Part shown: in pieces, positions 52,427 to 61,167 of the stretch
Layout of the letters: every line of letters starts with the position of its first letter
Position numbering within the stretch: the stretch's first letter is position 1
Assembly: GCF_013386765.1 (NCBI RefSeq)
Contig: NZ_JACARE010000045.1
Span: 35,743-99,742, forward strand
Length of the DNA: 64,000 nucleotides
From: Pseudomonas yamanorum
GTDB taxonomy: Bacteria; Pseudomonadota; Gammaproteobacteria; Pseudomonadales; Pseudomonadaceae
Reading direction: 5' to 3'
Position numbers and translations under genes: made by a program
Notes under the pieces: model-generated
What the model saw: the letters and a program-made list of their open reading frames with translations, nothing else
Told to the model about the DNA's origin: nothing
Database searches by the model: none

Positions 52427-54064
52427 TCACTGGGCCTGGGGGCGAATCAGCCGCAGCGGCGGGCCGGCGGCAGGCAGCTCCGAGGCGCCGGGGGCGGCGG
52501 CCAGCAAGGTCTGGGTGTAGGTGTTCTGCGGCCGCAGCAGCACTTGCTCGGCAGTGCCGTACTCGACCACTTCGCCCTGGCGCATCACCGCGATGTAGTC
52601 GCTGATCTGCGCCGCCACCCGCAGGTCGTGGGTGATGAACAGGATGCTCAGGTTCAGCCGCTGCTGCAGTTCGGCCAGCAGCTCCAGCACCTGCTTTTGC
52701 ACCGACACATCGAGGGCCGACACGCTCTCATCGGCGATCAACACTTCCGGGCGCATCGCCAGGGCGCGGGCGATGCCGATGCGCTGCCGCTGGCCACCGG
52801 AGAACTGCCGGGGCTTGCGCTTGAGGGCGTCACGCTTGAGGCCTACCTGTTCCAGCAGGTCACCGGCTTCGGCCCATGCATCCTTGGCCGACAACCCGCG
52901 CAACTGCGCGGCGCGGGCGATGATGTCGCCCACCCGGTGCCGAGGATTGAGGGAGCCGTACGGGTCCTGGAAAATCATCTGGATGCGCCGCCGATTCGCC
53001 GCCAGTGCAGAGCCGCGCAGGGCCAGGAAATCGGTGTCGCCGACCCACACGTGGCCGCTGTCGCTGTCCACTAAACGGATCGCGGCCTTAACCAGGGTGC
53101 TTTTGCCCGAGCCGGATTCGCCAACAATCGCCAGGGTCTTGCCCCGTGGCAGTTGCAGCGAGACGTTGCGCAAGGCCGCCACGGAGCTGCCGCCGACGGT
53201 GTAGGTCTTGGTCAGGTGCTCGATGCGCAAGGCAAGCTCGCCGTCGGCACTCGGCGTGTGCAACTCCGGATGCAGCGCCGGCACGGCGGCGATCAGCTTG
53301 CGGGTGTAGGCGTGGGCCGGGGCATTCAGCACCTGGTCGCGCTCGCCGATTTCCACCAGCCGGCCGCCTTCCATCACGGCGATACGGTCGGCAATCTGCG
53401 CCACCACACCGAAGTCATGGGTGATAAACAGAATGCCGTGCTGCCCGCGACCGCGCAGTTCACGCACCAGCTTCAGCACCTGGGCCTGGGTGGTCACGTC
53501 CAGCGCGGTGGTGGGTTCGTCGGCGATCAGCAGGTCCGGGTTCATCGCCAGGGCCATGGCGATCACCACCCGCTGGCATTGGCCGCCGGACAGTTGATGG
53601 GGAAAGCTGTTGGCGATGCGTGGCGGGTCCGGCAGGTGGGTCGATTCCAGCAACGCCAGCATGCGCTCGCGACGTTCGGCCGCCGGCATCTGTGGCGCGT
53701 GAATATCGAAGATCTCTTCCACTTGCGTGCCGATGCGGATCGCCGGGTTCAGCGCGGCCATCGGCTCCTGGAAAATCATCGCGATGCGATTGCCCCGCAA
53801 CTGGCGCAACCGTTCCTCATCGAGGGTGCAAATATCATCGCCGAGAAAGTCGATCACGCCTTCGGTATGCCGCAACCCCTTGGCGTAGTCGCCCATGATC
53901 GCCGCCGACAGCACCGACTTACCCGAGCCGGACTCACCAATCACGCAGAGGATTTCGCCCTTGCGCACGTCCAGGCTGATGCCCTGCACCGCATGGCTGC
54001 GGTCGGCGCCGGCGGGCAGTTCGATGGACAGGTTCTCTACCCGCAGCACTTGTGTGTGGTTCAT
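52427..54064 (-). CDS. ABC transporter ATPase with two fused nucleotide-binding domains (Dpp/Opp/Gsi type)
   Basis: 545 residues from ATG 54064 (AAGGAG upstream; the earlier TTG is rejected). Two complete ATPase domains: Walker A GESGSGKSVLSAAI and GESGSGKSTLVKAA, ABC signatures LSGGQCQRV and FSGGQRQRI, Walker B LLIADEPTTALD and VLIADESVSALD. This is a fusion of DppD- and DppF-type subunits like GsiA. It powers import through the two downstream-named permeases encoded upstream in the same operon (2-bp gap). Confidence 0.93.
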   Translation of the reverse strand: MNHTQVLRVENLSIELPAGADRSHAVQGISLDVRKGEILCVIGESGSGKSVLSAAIMGDYAKGLRHTEGVIDFLGDDICTLDEERLRQLRGNRIAMIFQEPMAALNPAIRIGTQVEEIFDIHAPQMPAAERRERMLALLESTHLPDPPRIANSFPHQLSGGQCQRVVIAMALAMNPDLLIADEPTTALDVTTQAQVLKLVRELRGRGQHGILFITHDFGVVAQIADRIAVMEGGRLVEIGERDQVLNAPAHAYTRKLIAAVPALHPELHTPSADGELALRIEHLTKTYTVGGSSVAALRNVSLQLPRGKTLAIVGESGSGKSTLVKAAIRLVDSDSGHVWVGDTDFLALRGSALAANRRRIQMIFQDPYGSLNPRHRVGDIIARAAQLRGLSAKDAWAEAGDLLEQVGLKRDALKRKPRQFSGGQRQRIGIARALAMRPEVLIADESVSALDVSVQKQVLELLAELQQRLNLSILFITHDLRVAAQISDYIAVMRQGEVVEYGTAEQVLLRPQNTYTQTLLAAAPGASELPAAGPPLRLIRPQAQ

Positions 54065-54066
54065 GC

Positions 54067-54903
54067 TCAACTCCTTGCGCCTTTCTGGGCGTGTTCATCC
54101 AGACCGTCCGCCAACAGGCTCAGGCCCAGCATCAGGGTGGAGATGGCGATGCACGGGAAGATCACCAGGTGCGGGAAGGCGATGGCCATGGCGCGGCCGT
54201 CGTTGATCATGCCGCCCCAGTCGGGTGTGGGTGGCGGCAGGCCGAGGCCGAGGAAACCCAGGGCGCCGATCATGATCGCGGTGTAGCCGATGCGCAGGCA
54301 GAAATCGACGATCAGCGGCCCGCCACAGTTGGGCAGGATTTCCACCAGCATGATCCGCAGCGAACCTTCGCCCTGGGTGATGGCGCTGAGCACGTAGTCC
54401 CGGGAGCGGATGTCGATGGTCAGGGCGCGCATGATCCGGAAGATCGCCGGCGCGCTGGTGAACGTCACCGCAATCAGGATATTCAGCGCCGAAGCACCGA
54501 GGGCGATGATGATCACGATGTACAACACCAGCACCGGGAACGACAGCACGGTGTCGGCCACATACGACAGCACGTTGTCGACCCAACCGTTGAAGTAACC
54601 GGCGCACAGGCCCATGGCGATGCCCACGGCAAAGGCGGTGAGGGTGGCGAGGATCGACCAGAACAACACGGTGCGGGTGCCCCAGATCAGCCGCGAGAGA
54701 ATGTCACGGCCAATCATGTCGGTGCCCAGCAGAAAGCTCTGGCCGTTGTCGCCGGTGGTCATCGGGGTCAGCAGCGGGGTGAAGCTTTCCAGCGGGTCAT
54801 GGGGCGCGATCCACGGCGCGAACAGCGCGATCAACACCCAGCCACCCACCAGCAGCAAACCCAGCAGCGCCAAAGGATGTTTGAAGGAATGCAGCAGGTT
54901 CAT
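54067..54903 (-). CDS. ABC transporter permease, DppC-like
   Basis: 278 residues, six membrane segments, with an N-terminal OppC-type helix (LLLVGGWVLIALFAPWIAPH) and the coupling loop GALGFLGLGLPPPTPDWGGM, which carries the EAA-like motif of dipeptide permeases. Partner of the DppB-like permease, which overlaps its start by 4 bp. Confidence 0.93.
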   Translation of the reverse strand: MNLLHSFKHPLALLGLLLVGGWVLIALFAPWIAPHDPLESFTPLLTPMTTGDNGQSFLLGTDMIGRDILSRLIWGTRTVLFWSILATLTAFAVGIAMGLCAGYFNGWVDNVLSYVADTVLSFPVLVLYIVIIIALGASALNILIAVTFTSAPAIFRIMRALTIDIRSRDYVLSAITQGEGSLRIMLVEILPNCGGPLIVDFCLRIGYTAIMIGALGFLGLGLPPPTPDWGGMINDGRAMAIAFPHLVIFPCIAISTLMLGLSLLADGLDEHAQKGARS

Positions 54904-55853
54904 TGGGCACCTCCGCCGAGACTGCGCAGGGTGATGCGCGGGTTGAGCCAGGTGTAGGCCAGGTCCGAGAAGATCTTGGTGATGCCCACCACCACGGCAC
55001 TGACCATCGCGCAGGCTTCGATCAGGTACACGTCATGGTTCAGCGAGGCGGTGTACAGCAGCGAGCCGAAGCCCTTGTAGGCGAAGAACACCTCCACCAC
55101 GATCACGTTGGACAGCAGCCACGGGATGTACAGCATGATCACCGTGACCGGCGCGATCAGCACATTGCGCAGGGCGTGACGCAGCACGATGCGTGAGGTG
55201 GACGCACCCTTGAGCCGCGCGGTACGGATGTACGGCGCCTGCATCACTTCCACCATCGAGGCCCGGGTGATCCGCGCCAGGTAGCCGATGCCGAACAGGC
55301 ACAGCACCATCAAGGGCAGCACCAGCTGCACGGCGCTGAAGCCGTCACTCATGCTGCTCACGCCGGGCAGCCAGTTGAGCCAGAACACGAAGATCGCCGA
55401 CACGAACACTGCGCTGGCGAAGTCGGGAATCGAGGTGGTGACGATCGACAGGAACGACACCAGCCGGTCCAGCGCCGAGCCCTGGCGAATCCCGGCGAGC
55501 ACGCCCAGGGTCAACGCCACCGGCACCATCACCAGCAGCGCCAGGCCGGCCAGGGTCAGGGTTTGCGCGAGGTTGGGCAGCAGCAGCTTGATCACCGATT
55601 CGCGAAAGTACACCGAGGTGCCCCAGTCGCCGCTGACAAAATCCTTGAGCCACACCAGGTAGCGCCACACAAAGGGTTGGTTGTAGCCGTGTTCCACCAG
55701 CCACGCCGCACGCTGGTCGGCGGCGGAGTAGGGGCCGAGGACGTTGATCGCCACGTCTTCGATATTCAGTTCCAGGGCCAGGAACACGATCAGTGACACC
55801 GACAGCAGGGTTGCCACCAGCGCCAATAACTTGCGCATCAGAAAATGAGCCAT
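54900..55853 (-). CDS. ABC transporter permease, DppB-like
   Basis: 317 residues with the classic DppB/OppB start (RKLLALVATLLSVSLIVFLA), a periplasmic loop, and the permease motif RTARLKGASTSRIVLRHALR. Six predicted membrane helices. Operon position and 4-bp overlap with the next permease are typical of dipeptide-type importers. Confidence 0.93.
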   Translation of the reverse strand: MAHFLMRKLLALVATLLSVSLIVFLALELNIEDVAINVLGPYSAADQRAAWLVEHGYNQPFVWRYLVWLKDFVSGDWGTSVYFRESVIKLLLPNLAQTLTLAGLALLVMVPVALTLGVLAGIRQGSALDRLVSFLSIVTTSIPDFASAVFVSAIFVFWLNWLPGVSSMSDGFSAVQLVLPLMVLCLFGIGYLARITRASMVEVMQAPYIRTARLKGASTSRIVLRHALRNVLIAPVTVIMLYIPWLLSNVIVVEVFFAYKGFGSLLYTASLNHDVYLIEACAMVSAVVVGITKIFSDLAYTWLNPRITLRSLGGGAQ

Positions 55854-55920
55854 GGGTGCATGCTCCGACTGTTCAAGGGATGCCTGCCCGCGTGCGGGCA
55901 GGGAGGAGGGCGCGGCTAAA

Positions 55921-57546
55921 TCAAGCGCTCATCCACACACTGTCCATTGGGTAGAAGTCGGAAGGGTGCACCTGGAAGCCCTGGACCTTTTTGCTCACGG
56001 CGGTGAACTTGTCGCCCCAGAACGGCTGCACGATCACGCAGGCGTCCTGCAGGATGCGCTCGACGTCTTCCATCGCCACTGCGCGCTGTTTCGGGTCGAT
56101 GATGCCCATGGCCTTGTCCAGCGCGGCATCGAACGCCGGGTCGCTGTAGTGGCTTTCGTTCCAGGCGCCGCCGCCACGGTAGGCCAGCTCCAGGGACATC
56201 ACGCCGAGCGGGCGATGGGCCCAGTAGGTGAGGCTGAAGGCGGCCTTGTCCCAGATCGGCCAGTACTGCGCGGCTGGGATCACTTTGAGGTTGATGCGGA
56301 TCCCGGCCTCCAGGCAGTTCTGTTGCAGGATCTGCGCGCAGTCTTGCTCGTAGCGGCCCTGGGTGTTGCCGACGATCAGGTCGATATCGATGCCGTTCGG
56401 GAAACCGGCCTCGGCCAACAGCTTCTTCGCCGCCGCCACATCGCGGTTGCGCTTGGGCAGCGGGAAATATTCGGGGTGGGAGGGCGCCACATGGTGGTCT
56501 TCACCGAGGGTACCCATGCCGCGATAGGCGATCTTCAGCATCTGCGCGTTGTCGGCGCACAACACCACGGCCTTGCGAATGCGCAGGTCGGTGAACGGCT
56601 TCTGGTCGCAGGCCATGCGCATCACCACGGTTTGCGCGGATTTGCAGGTGAGCAGTTGCGCGCCGGGCAGACGCTTGGCCAGGTCCAGCTCGGCCACGGT
56701 CACGCGGTACAGCACGTCCACTTGCCCGGCTTGCAGGGCGGCGAGGTGCGTGGACACGTCGGTGCCCATGTCGACATAACGCAGCTCGTCGAGATTCGCC
56801 GGCTTGCCCCAGTAATCGGCGCGCTTGGCGAAGGTCGCCTGCTTGTTCACGGCGAACGACGTCAGCTTGAACGGCCCGGTGCCCAGCGGGTTTTTCGCCC
56901 AGTCATCTCCGGCCTTGAAGCTGCGGTGCACGATGGCGCAGGTGAAGGCGTTGAGCATTTCCGGGATCGCCAGGATCGGCCGCTTGAGCACCAGGCGGAA
57001 CTGGAACTCACTGACTTTCTCGAAGGCCTTGATGTCCTGGAACGCGGTGCGGTTCACCGACTTGGAGTCGGCGGCGATCCAGCGTTCGATGTTGTGCTGC
57101 ACGTCATCCACGTTGAAGGTGTCGCCGTTGCTCCACTTCACGTTCTGGCGCAGGTTGAAGGTCCAGGTGGTGAGGTCTTCCGACGGGCTCCAGCTCTCGG
57201 CGAGGTACGGGTGGGTGATGTTGTCGGCGTCGACCCAGGTCAGGTATTCCACCGAGTTGCGCAACAGGTTCGAGGCTTCGATCCAGGTGATCAGCATCGG
57301 GTCCTGGATTTCCTGGATCGCGCAGGCAAACCGCAGGCTGCCGCCCTGGCGCGGCTCGGCGGCCTGGGCGTTGTTACCCAGCAGTGCGGAGCCGAGAAAG
57401 GTGCTGGCGCTGGCGACGGTAATGCCCAGCAGCGCGGCCGTGCGCAGGAACTGGCGGCGGTTGATTTCGCCGCTTTGCACTTGGGCACACAGATCATTTA
57501 CGGCGGGATGCGGCGCGGCGCCGTCCAGGGTAGTCAAGTCTTTCAT
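55921..57546 (-). CDS. ABC transporter substrate-binding protein (SBP family 5) with Tat signal
   Basis: 541 residues from ATG 57546 (GGAGAGG upstream). A twin-arginine signal at 30-62, NRRQFLRTAALLG...NNAQAAEP, shows export in folded form, which is unusual but known for this family. The body is a DppA-like family 5 binding protein: LAESWSPSEDLTTWTFNLRQ and VKWSNGDTFNVDDVQ. Family 5 proteins bind peptides, nickel, glutathione, opines or small sugar compounds. It is separated by 67 bp from the first permease. Ligand unknown; neighbouring enzymes suggest a small amine- or sulfonium-like compound, which is speculation. Confidence 0.92.
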   Translation of the reverse strand: MKDLTTLDGAAPHPAVNDLCAQVQSGEINRRQFLRTAALLGITVASASTFLGSALLGNNAQAAEPRQGGSLRFACAIQEIQDPMLITWIEASNLLRNSVEYLTWVDADNITHPYLAESWSPSEDLTTWTFNLRQNVKWSNGDTFNVDDVQHNIERWIAADSKSVNRTAFQDIKAFEKVSEFQFRLVLKRPILAIPEMLNAFTCAIVHRSFKAGDDWAKNPLGTGPFKLTSFAVNKQATFAKRADYWGKPANLDELRYVDMGTDVSTHLAALQAGQVDVLYRVTVAELDLAKRLPGAQLLTCKSAQTVVMRMACDQKPFTDLRIRKAVVLCADNAQMLKIAYRGMGTLGEDHHVAPSHPEYFPLPKRNRDVAAAKKLLAEAGFPNGIDIDLIVGNTQGRYEQDCAQILQQNCLEAGIRINLKVIPAAQYWPIWDKAAFSLTYWAHRPLGVMSLELAYRGGGAWNESHYSDPAFDAALDKAMGIIDPKQRAVAMEDVERILQDACVIVQPFWGDKFTAVSKKVQGFQVHPSDFYPMDSVWMSA

Positions 57547-57755
57547 AAGCCTCTCCGGTACTTGCGAATGTGCGTTTTTTTGTTGAACCGCAAGGGTCAG
57601 TGGCAAGCGCCGCGAAGGCGCAGCCGGGACCTCTGTGAAGCCGGCAGGAGAACAAGGCGCAACGAAGTCGGGAGGGTGGCAATGGGATAGGACATAGGGC
57701 AGCTCTCATGTTGTTTTTATTAGAGATGCCCGCAGTTTTGTCATTTGCGCAAAGA

Positions 57756-57767
57756 TCGACAAACGAC
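57756..57767. promoter_or_regulatory. TCGAYAAACGAC motif upstream of the ABC transporter operon
   Basis: TCGACAAACGAC; the near-identical TCGATAAACGAC occurs at 62494 in front of a LysR gene. The 434-bp gap 57547-57980 holds this motif, the motif at 57788 and the REP-like palindrome at 57871; no gene is seen. Confidence 0.4.
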
Positions 57768-57787
57768 AAATTCTGCGTTGGAACGTT

Positions 57788-57797
57788 CTATAAACGC
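57788..57797. promoter_or_regulatory. CTATAAACGC motif shared with the 62405 region
   Basis: CTATAAACGC; its exact complement GCGTTTATAG is found at 62405-62414. Both intergenic regions thus carry the same two elements. Confidence 0.35.
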
Positions 57798-57870
57798 ATG
57801 TTACTCACCGATCCCAAGCCCACCCATCGATCTAAAGCCATTCATGCGTATGGCCCAAACTTACTCATGC

Positions 57871-57958
57871 GTAGCAGCTGTCGAGCCTTGGCGAGGCTGC
57901 GTTTGCGGTTTGCCTGATACACCGCTACGCAGCCTCGCCAAGGCTCGACAGCTGCTAC
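57871..57958. repeat. REP-like palindrome, GTCGAGCCTTGGCGAGGC type
   Basis: GTAGCAGCTGTCGAGCCTTG and its complement at the two ends of 88 bp, a fourth REP subtype in the window. It lies just downstream of the DddP-like gene and could protect or end its transcript. Confidence 0.85.
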
Positions 57959-57980
57959 GGGGGTGTTTGTATCCTGGTGG

Positions 57981-59204
57981 TCAGCGCAACAAGCGCGGGT
58001 CGAACGGGTAATCGGAGAGCAGCTCGATACCGTGTTCGTGGATGTAGATCTGCTCTTCCAGCTTCACCCCTTCGCCGCCGTCATCGTGGCCGATGTAGCT
58101 TTCCACGCAGATGGTCATGCCGGCTTCGAACACGCCGTCGTAGCCCAGGGCATCGATGTCTTCGCGGTGCACCACGTAGGGGTATTCACCGGTCATGCCC
58201 ACCCCGTGCACCAGGGCGAAGTAACGGTTGTTTTTGTAATGCTCGGGAATCTTCCAGGCCAGTTCCGCGTACTCCTTGAAACTGCGCCCGGCCTTGAGCA
58301 TTTCCATGTTGGTTTGCACTTGCTCGTAGGCCAGCTTGTACAGCTCCTGCTGCTTGGCGGTGGCGGCCTGTTCGCCGCAGAGAAAGGTGCGCGAGAAGTC
58401 GGCGTAGTAGCCGAAACGCCCGACCACGTCGGTGTCCAGCGCTACCAGGTCGCCGGCCTCAATGGGCCGGGTGCTGCATTCCTGGAACCACGGGTTGGTG
58501 CGCGGGCCGGAGGACAGCAGGCGGGTCTCGACGTAATCGCCGTCGGTGGCAATCACATGCTGGTGCAGGTGCGACCACAGTTCGTTTTCGCTGATGCCGG
58601 GGGTGAGTTTGCTTTCCATCAGCCGCACCCCGGCTTCGGTGGCGCGCAGGCTGGCGCGGATCATCTTCAGCTCGTTCGGCACCTTGATGCAGCGCGCGCG
58701 TTCCAGCGGCTCCTGGGCATCAAAAATCTGATAGCCGAGCTTTTGCAGTTCGAAGGCCGCGGCCGAGGTCGCGCTTTCAATGGCGATGCGTTTGCCGCCG
58801 CCACATTTGCGCACCAGCTCATCGATTTCGGCAGCCCAGTCGGCGGTGACATTGCCCAGGAAACTTTCGCAGAAGTAATAGGAGATGGCTTTGGCCGGGC
58901 GTACTTCGTCGACGGTGTTGAGGGTTTCGGCCAGGTGCAGGCAGCCGCCGAATTCGAACACCACCACCGGGCCTTCAGCCGGGATAAACGCATAGCGGGC
59001 CGGGTTGCGCGCCGAGTACACCTGCATGTTGCGCGAGCCGGTGGCGTAGCGCATGTGGGTGGGATCGAACAGCACGCAGGCGGCGTAGTCGCGCTTCTTC
59101 AGTTCGTTGCGCACCCGTTGCAGGCGGTCCAGCTGGATCTGCTGGATCTCGTCATAGGTAGGTTCACAATCGGCGGGGTTGCGGTTGGCGCCGGACAGAC
59201 TCAT
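57981..59204 (-). CDS. M24-family metallohydrolase, DddP-like but lacking the proposed catalytic Asp
   Basis: 407 residues from ATG 59204 (GAGGAA 8 nt upstream). Pita-bread M24 fold with all six metal ligands of DMSP lyase DddP at a constant offset of 38: Asp257, Asp259, Asp269, His333, Glu368 and Glu383 (Roseobacter-type numbering 295, 297, 307, 371, 406, 421). Long near-identical stretches, such as ETRLLSSGPRTNPWFQEC and the C-terminal YPFDP, place it in or beside the DddP clade rather than ordinary Xaa-Pro peptidases. Tyr328 matches DddP Tyr366. However, Gly339 replaces DddP Asp377, the residue proposed to start DMSP cleavage. So DMSP lyase activity is doubtful and a related C-S, C-N or peptide-bond reaction is possible. 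Between the oxygenase gene (52 bp upstream) and the ABC transporter operon. Numbering is from memory. Confidence 0.85.
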   Translation of the reverse strand: MSLSGANRNPADCEPTYDEIQQIQLDRLQRVRNELKKRDYAACVLFDPTHMRYATGSRNMQVYSARNPARYAFIPAEGPVVVFEFGGCLHLAETLNTVDEVRPAKAISYYFCESFLGNVTADWAAEIDELVRKCGGGKRIAIESATSAAAFELQKLGYQIFDAQEPLERARCIKVPNELKMIRASLRATEAGVRLMESKLTPGISENELWSHLHQHVIATDGDYVETRLLSSGPRTNPWFQECSTRPIEAGDLVALDTDVVGRFGYYADFSRTFLCGEQAATAKQQELYKLAYEQVQTNMEMLKAGRSFKEYAELAWKIPEHYKNNRYFALVHGVGMTGEYPYVVHREDIDALGYDGVFEAGMTICVESYIGHDDGGEGVKLEEQIYIHEHGIELLSDYPFDPRLLR

Positions 59205-59256
59205 GGGGTGTTCCTCGCAGGGCAAATACGGGTTTTTAGTTTTTTGAGGGGGTGAA

Positions 59257-60138
59257 TCAGTCGAGCAACTGGTCGCTGCGCACCAGGTTGCGTTCGGCTT
59301 GCAGATGGGCTTCGGACAGGCGTCCGTAAAGCTGCTTGGTGCGTTGGGCGCGGCCAATGATTCCGGGCTTTTCGGAGTAGGCGAAGATCGCCGTGTTGCG
59401 CTCGGTGGCGCCTTCCACGCGGGTGACGCGGTGCACCGAGAAACGGCCCTTGAAGATCTGCAAATCGCCCGGGTTGAGCTCCAGTTCCTGCACCCGCGAA
59501 CGGTCTTCGCCGCGCACCACCTTGCCCACTGCGCCGAGGTTCTCCTGGGTGCGGGAGCGAATCATCGGCGCGTACTCGAACAGGCCGCCCGCCTCGGGCT
59601 TCTGGGTCATCATGCTGACGATGAATTCGTTGGTATCGAAGTGCCAGGGCTGCTCGGTGCCGTCGGGCATCACGTTGATCACCAGCCCCGCGAACGGGTC
59701 GGCGTACTCGAAGATTTCCGGCTCATTGAGGCAGGCGCCGATAAAGCGTTTCATCATCGGCGACACGTATAGCCGGTGAATGATCGCGTCCGGGGCGATC
59801 ATGTCGCGGGTCACAAACCCGCTGGTGCGCTCCATGAACGTGCGGCGCGGGTCATCCTGGGGCAGGGTGGTGTCGTCTTCGGTGAAGTAGGCATTGACCT
59901 TGCGCACCGAATAAAACGTCTTGCCCGACAGCGCCAGGCCTTCCAGGCGTGCCTGTTCCAGCGCTGCGGGGCGCAGGAAGTTCTTCAGCAGGCAGCAACC
60001 GTCTTCGGCCAGTTCCGCCCGGGCGTGTTCGATCAGGGCCTGTAATTGCACATGGCCCGAATCATGTATGGGATACAGCTCGGTATTAATAATGTCGCTG
60101 ATATCGCCCACTTCAGCGTCAGCAAGTTGAAGGCTCAT
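59257..60138 (-). CDS. 2-oxoglutarate/Fe(II)-dependent oxygenase (BesD/ArpA-like fold)
   Basis: 293 residues. Iron ligands His166, Asp168 (EQPWHFDTNEF) and His236 (GRFSVHRVTRV), with Arg247 to hold 2-oxoglutarate. The EAGGLFEYAP and GDLQIFKGRF segments recall the family of the amino-acid radical halogenase BesD, but halogenases have Gly or Ala instead of the Asp, so this one should hydroxylate or desaturate. First gene of the minus-strand module, 52 bp before the DddP-like gene and divergent from LysR (114-bp gap). Substrate unknown, perhaps a free amino acid or related zwitterion. Confidence 0.82.
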   Translation of the reverse strand: MSLQLADAEVGDISDIINTELYPIHDSGHVQLQALIEHARAELAEDGCCLLKNFLRPAALEQARLEGLALSGKTFYSVRKVNAYFTEDDTTLPQDDPRRTFMERTSGFVTRDMIAPDAIIHRLYVSPMMKRFIGACLNEPEIFEYADPFAGLVINVMPDGTEQPWHFDTNEFIVSMMTQKPEAGGLFEYAPMIRSRTQENLGAVGKVVRGEDRSRVQELELNPGDLQIFKGRFSVHRVTRVEGATERNTAIFAYSEKPGIIGRAQRTKQLYGRLSEAHLQAERNLVRSDQLLD

Positions 60139-60252
60139 GCAAGACTCCCGGAACTATCAGTTGGTGTTTTCTGGCTGGACCGATAGTTGCTGAACGAGGT
60201 GCAAAGTGGAAATTACAAGTTGTGATCGAATCCATCGGGGAGGGCGATAGTT

Positions 60253-61167
60253 ATGTCGGGCGAACTGGATGGCACCCTGCTTAAAGTGTTTGTGGCAATT
60301 ATCGAGTGCCAGGGTTTCTCGGCCGCCGCCGAGCGCCTGCACAAGACCCAATCCACCGTCAGCCAGAGCCTGCAACGCCTGGAAGACATCGTCGGCACGC
60401 CGCTGATCCGCCGCACCAGCCGCTCGGTGGGCCTGACCCCCAGTGGCGAAACCTTTTTGATCTACGCCCGGCAGATCCTCAAGCTGCACAGCGAGGCCGT
60501 CAGCGCCGCGCAGTTGCCCAATGAGCAAGTGTGTATCCACCTGGGCATGCCCGAGGACTACGCCGAATATTGCCTGGGCGGGATGCTCAAGGACTTCCAG
60601 GCGCAATTCGCCCAGGTACGGCCCGACGTGTGCTGCGAGATGTCCACAGCGTTGGTGGGGCGCCTGCAACGGGGCGAACTGGACCTGGTGCTGGGGGTGG
60701 AGCACGCCGGTTTGCAGGCTGGGGAATACCTGTGCGACGAGCCGCTGGTGTGGGTGGCGGCGCCCAGTTGGAGCTGCGTGGGGCGTCAGTCAGTGCCCTT
60801 GGCGGTGTACGCCGAGGGCTGTGCATTTCGTGCGAATGCGGTGCAGGCACTGGCCCAGTCCGGACGCTCGTGGCAAGTGGTCTACACCAGCCAGAGCCCG
60901 CGTGGCATTGCGATCGCGATTGAGCAGGGGCTGTCGGTGGGCGTGATGGCGCGGCGCCTGGTGCCGGCCGATTGGCAGATTCTGGACGAGCGCCAGGGCT
61001 TCCCGCCGATCGCCCCGGCGCGCCTGATGTTCTGGCGCTCAGCCGGTTGCCAGGTGCCGGAGGTGGATGCGCTGGTGGAGATTCTGCGCCGGCAATTGGG
61101 CCACTCAGGGCATCTGGGCAGCCAGCGCCTCGGCAGTTTGTCGATAGGCCATGCGCTTCAGCAATAA
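60253..61167 (+). CDS. LysR-family regulator divergent from the oxygenase/DddP-like module
   Basis: 304 residues. Helix-turn-helix FSAAAERLHKTQSTVSQSLQ and effector domain VCIHLGMPEDYAEYCLGGML. Divergent placement (114-bp gap) makes it the likely regulator of the oxygenase and DddP-like genes. Its 3' 63 bp overlap the convergent MFS gene. Confidence 0.9.
   Translation: MSGELDGTLLKVFVAIIECQGFSAAAERLHKTQSTVSQSLQRLEDIVGTPLIRRTSRSVGLTPSGETFLIYARQILKLHSEAVSAAQLPNEQVCIHLGMPEDYAEYCLGGMLKDFQAQFAQVRPDVCCEMSTALVGRLQRGELDLVLGVEHAGLQAGEYLCDEPLVWVAAPSWSCVGRQSVPLAVYAEGCAFRANAVQALAQSGRSWQVVYTSQSPRGIAIAIEQGLSVGVMARRLVPADWQILDERQGFPPIAPARLMFWRSAGCQVPEVDALVEILRRQLGHSGHLGSQRLGSLSIGHALQQ

Noticed and set aside
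57981..59204. Naming the M24 protein dddP, a DMSP lyase
   Set aside because: The proposed catalytic Asp377 is Gly here, so the name would imply an unsupported activity.
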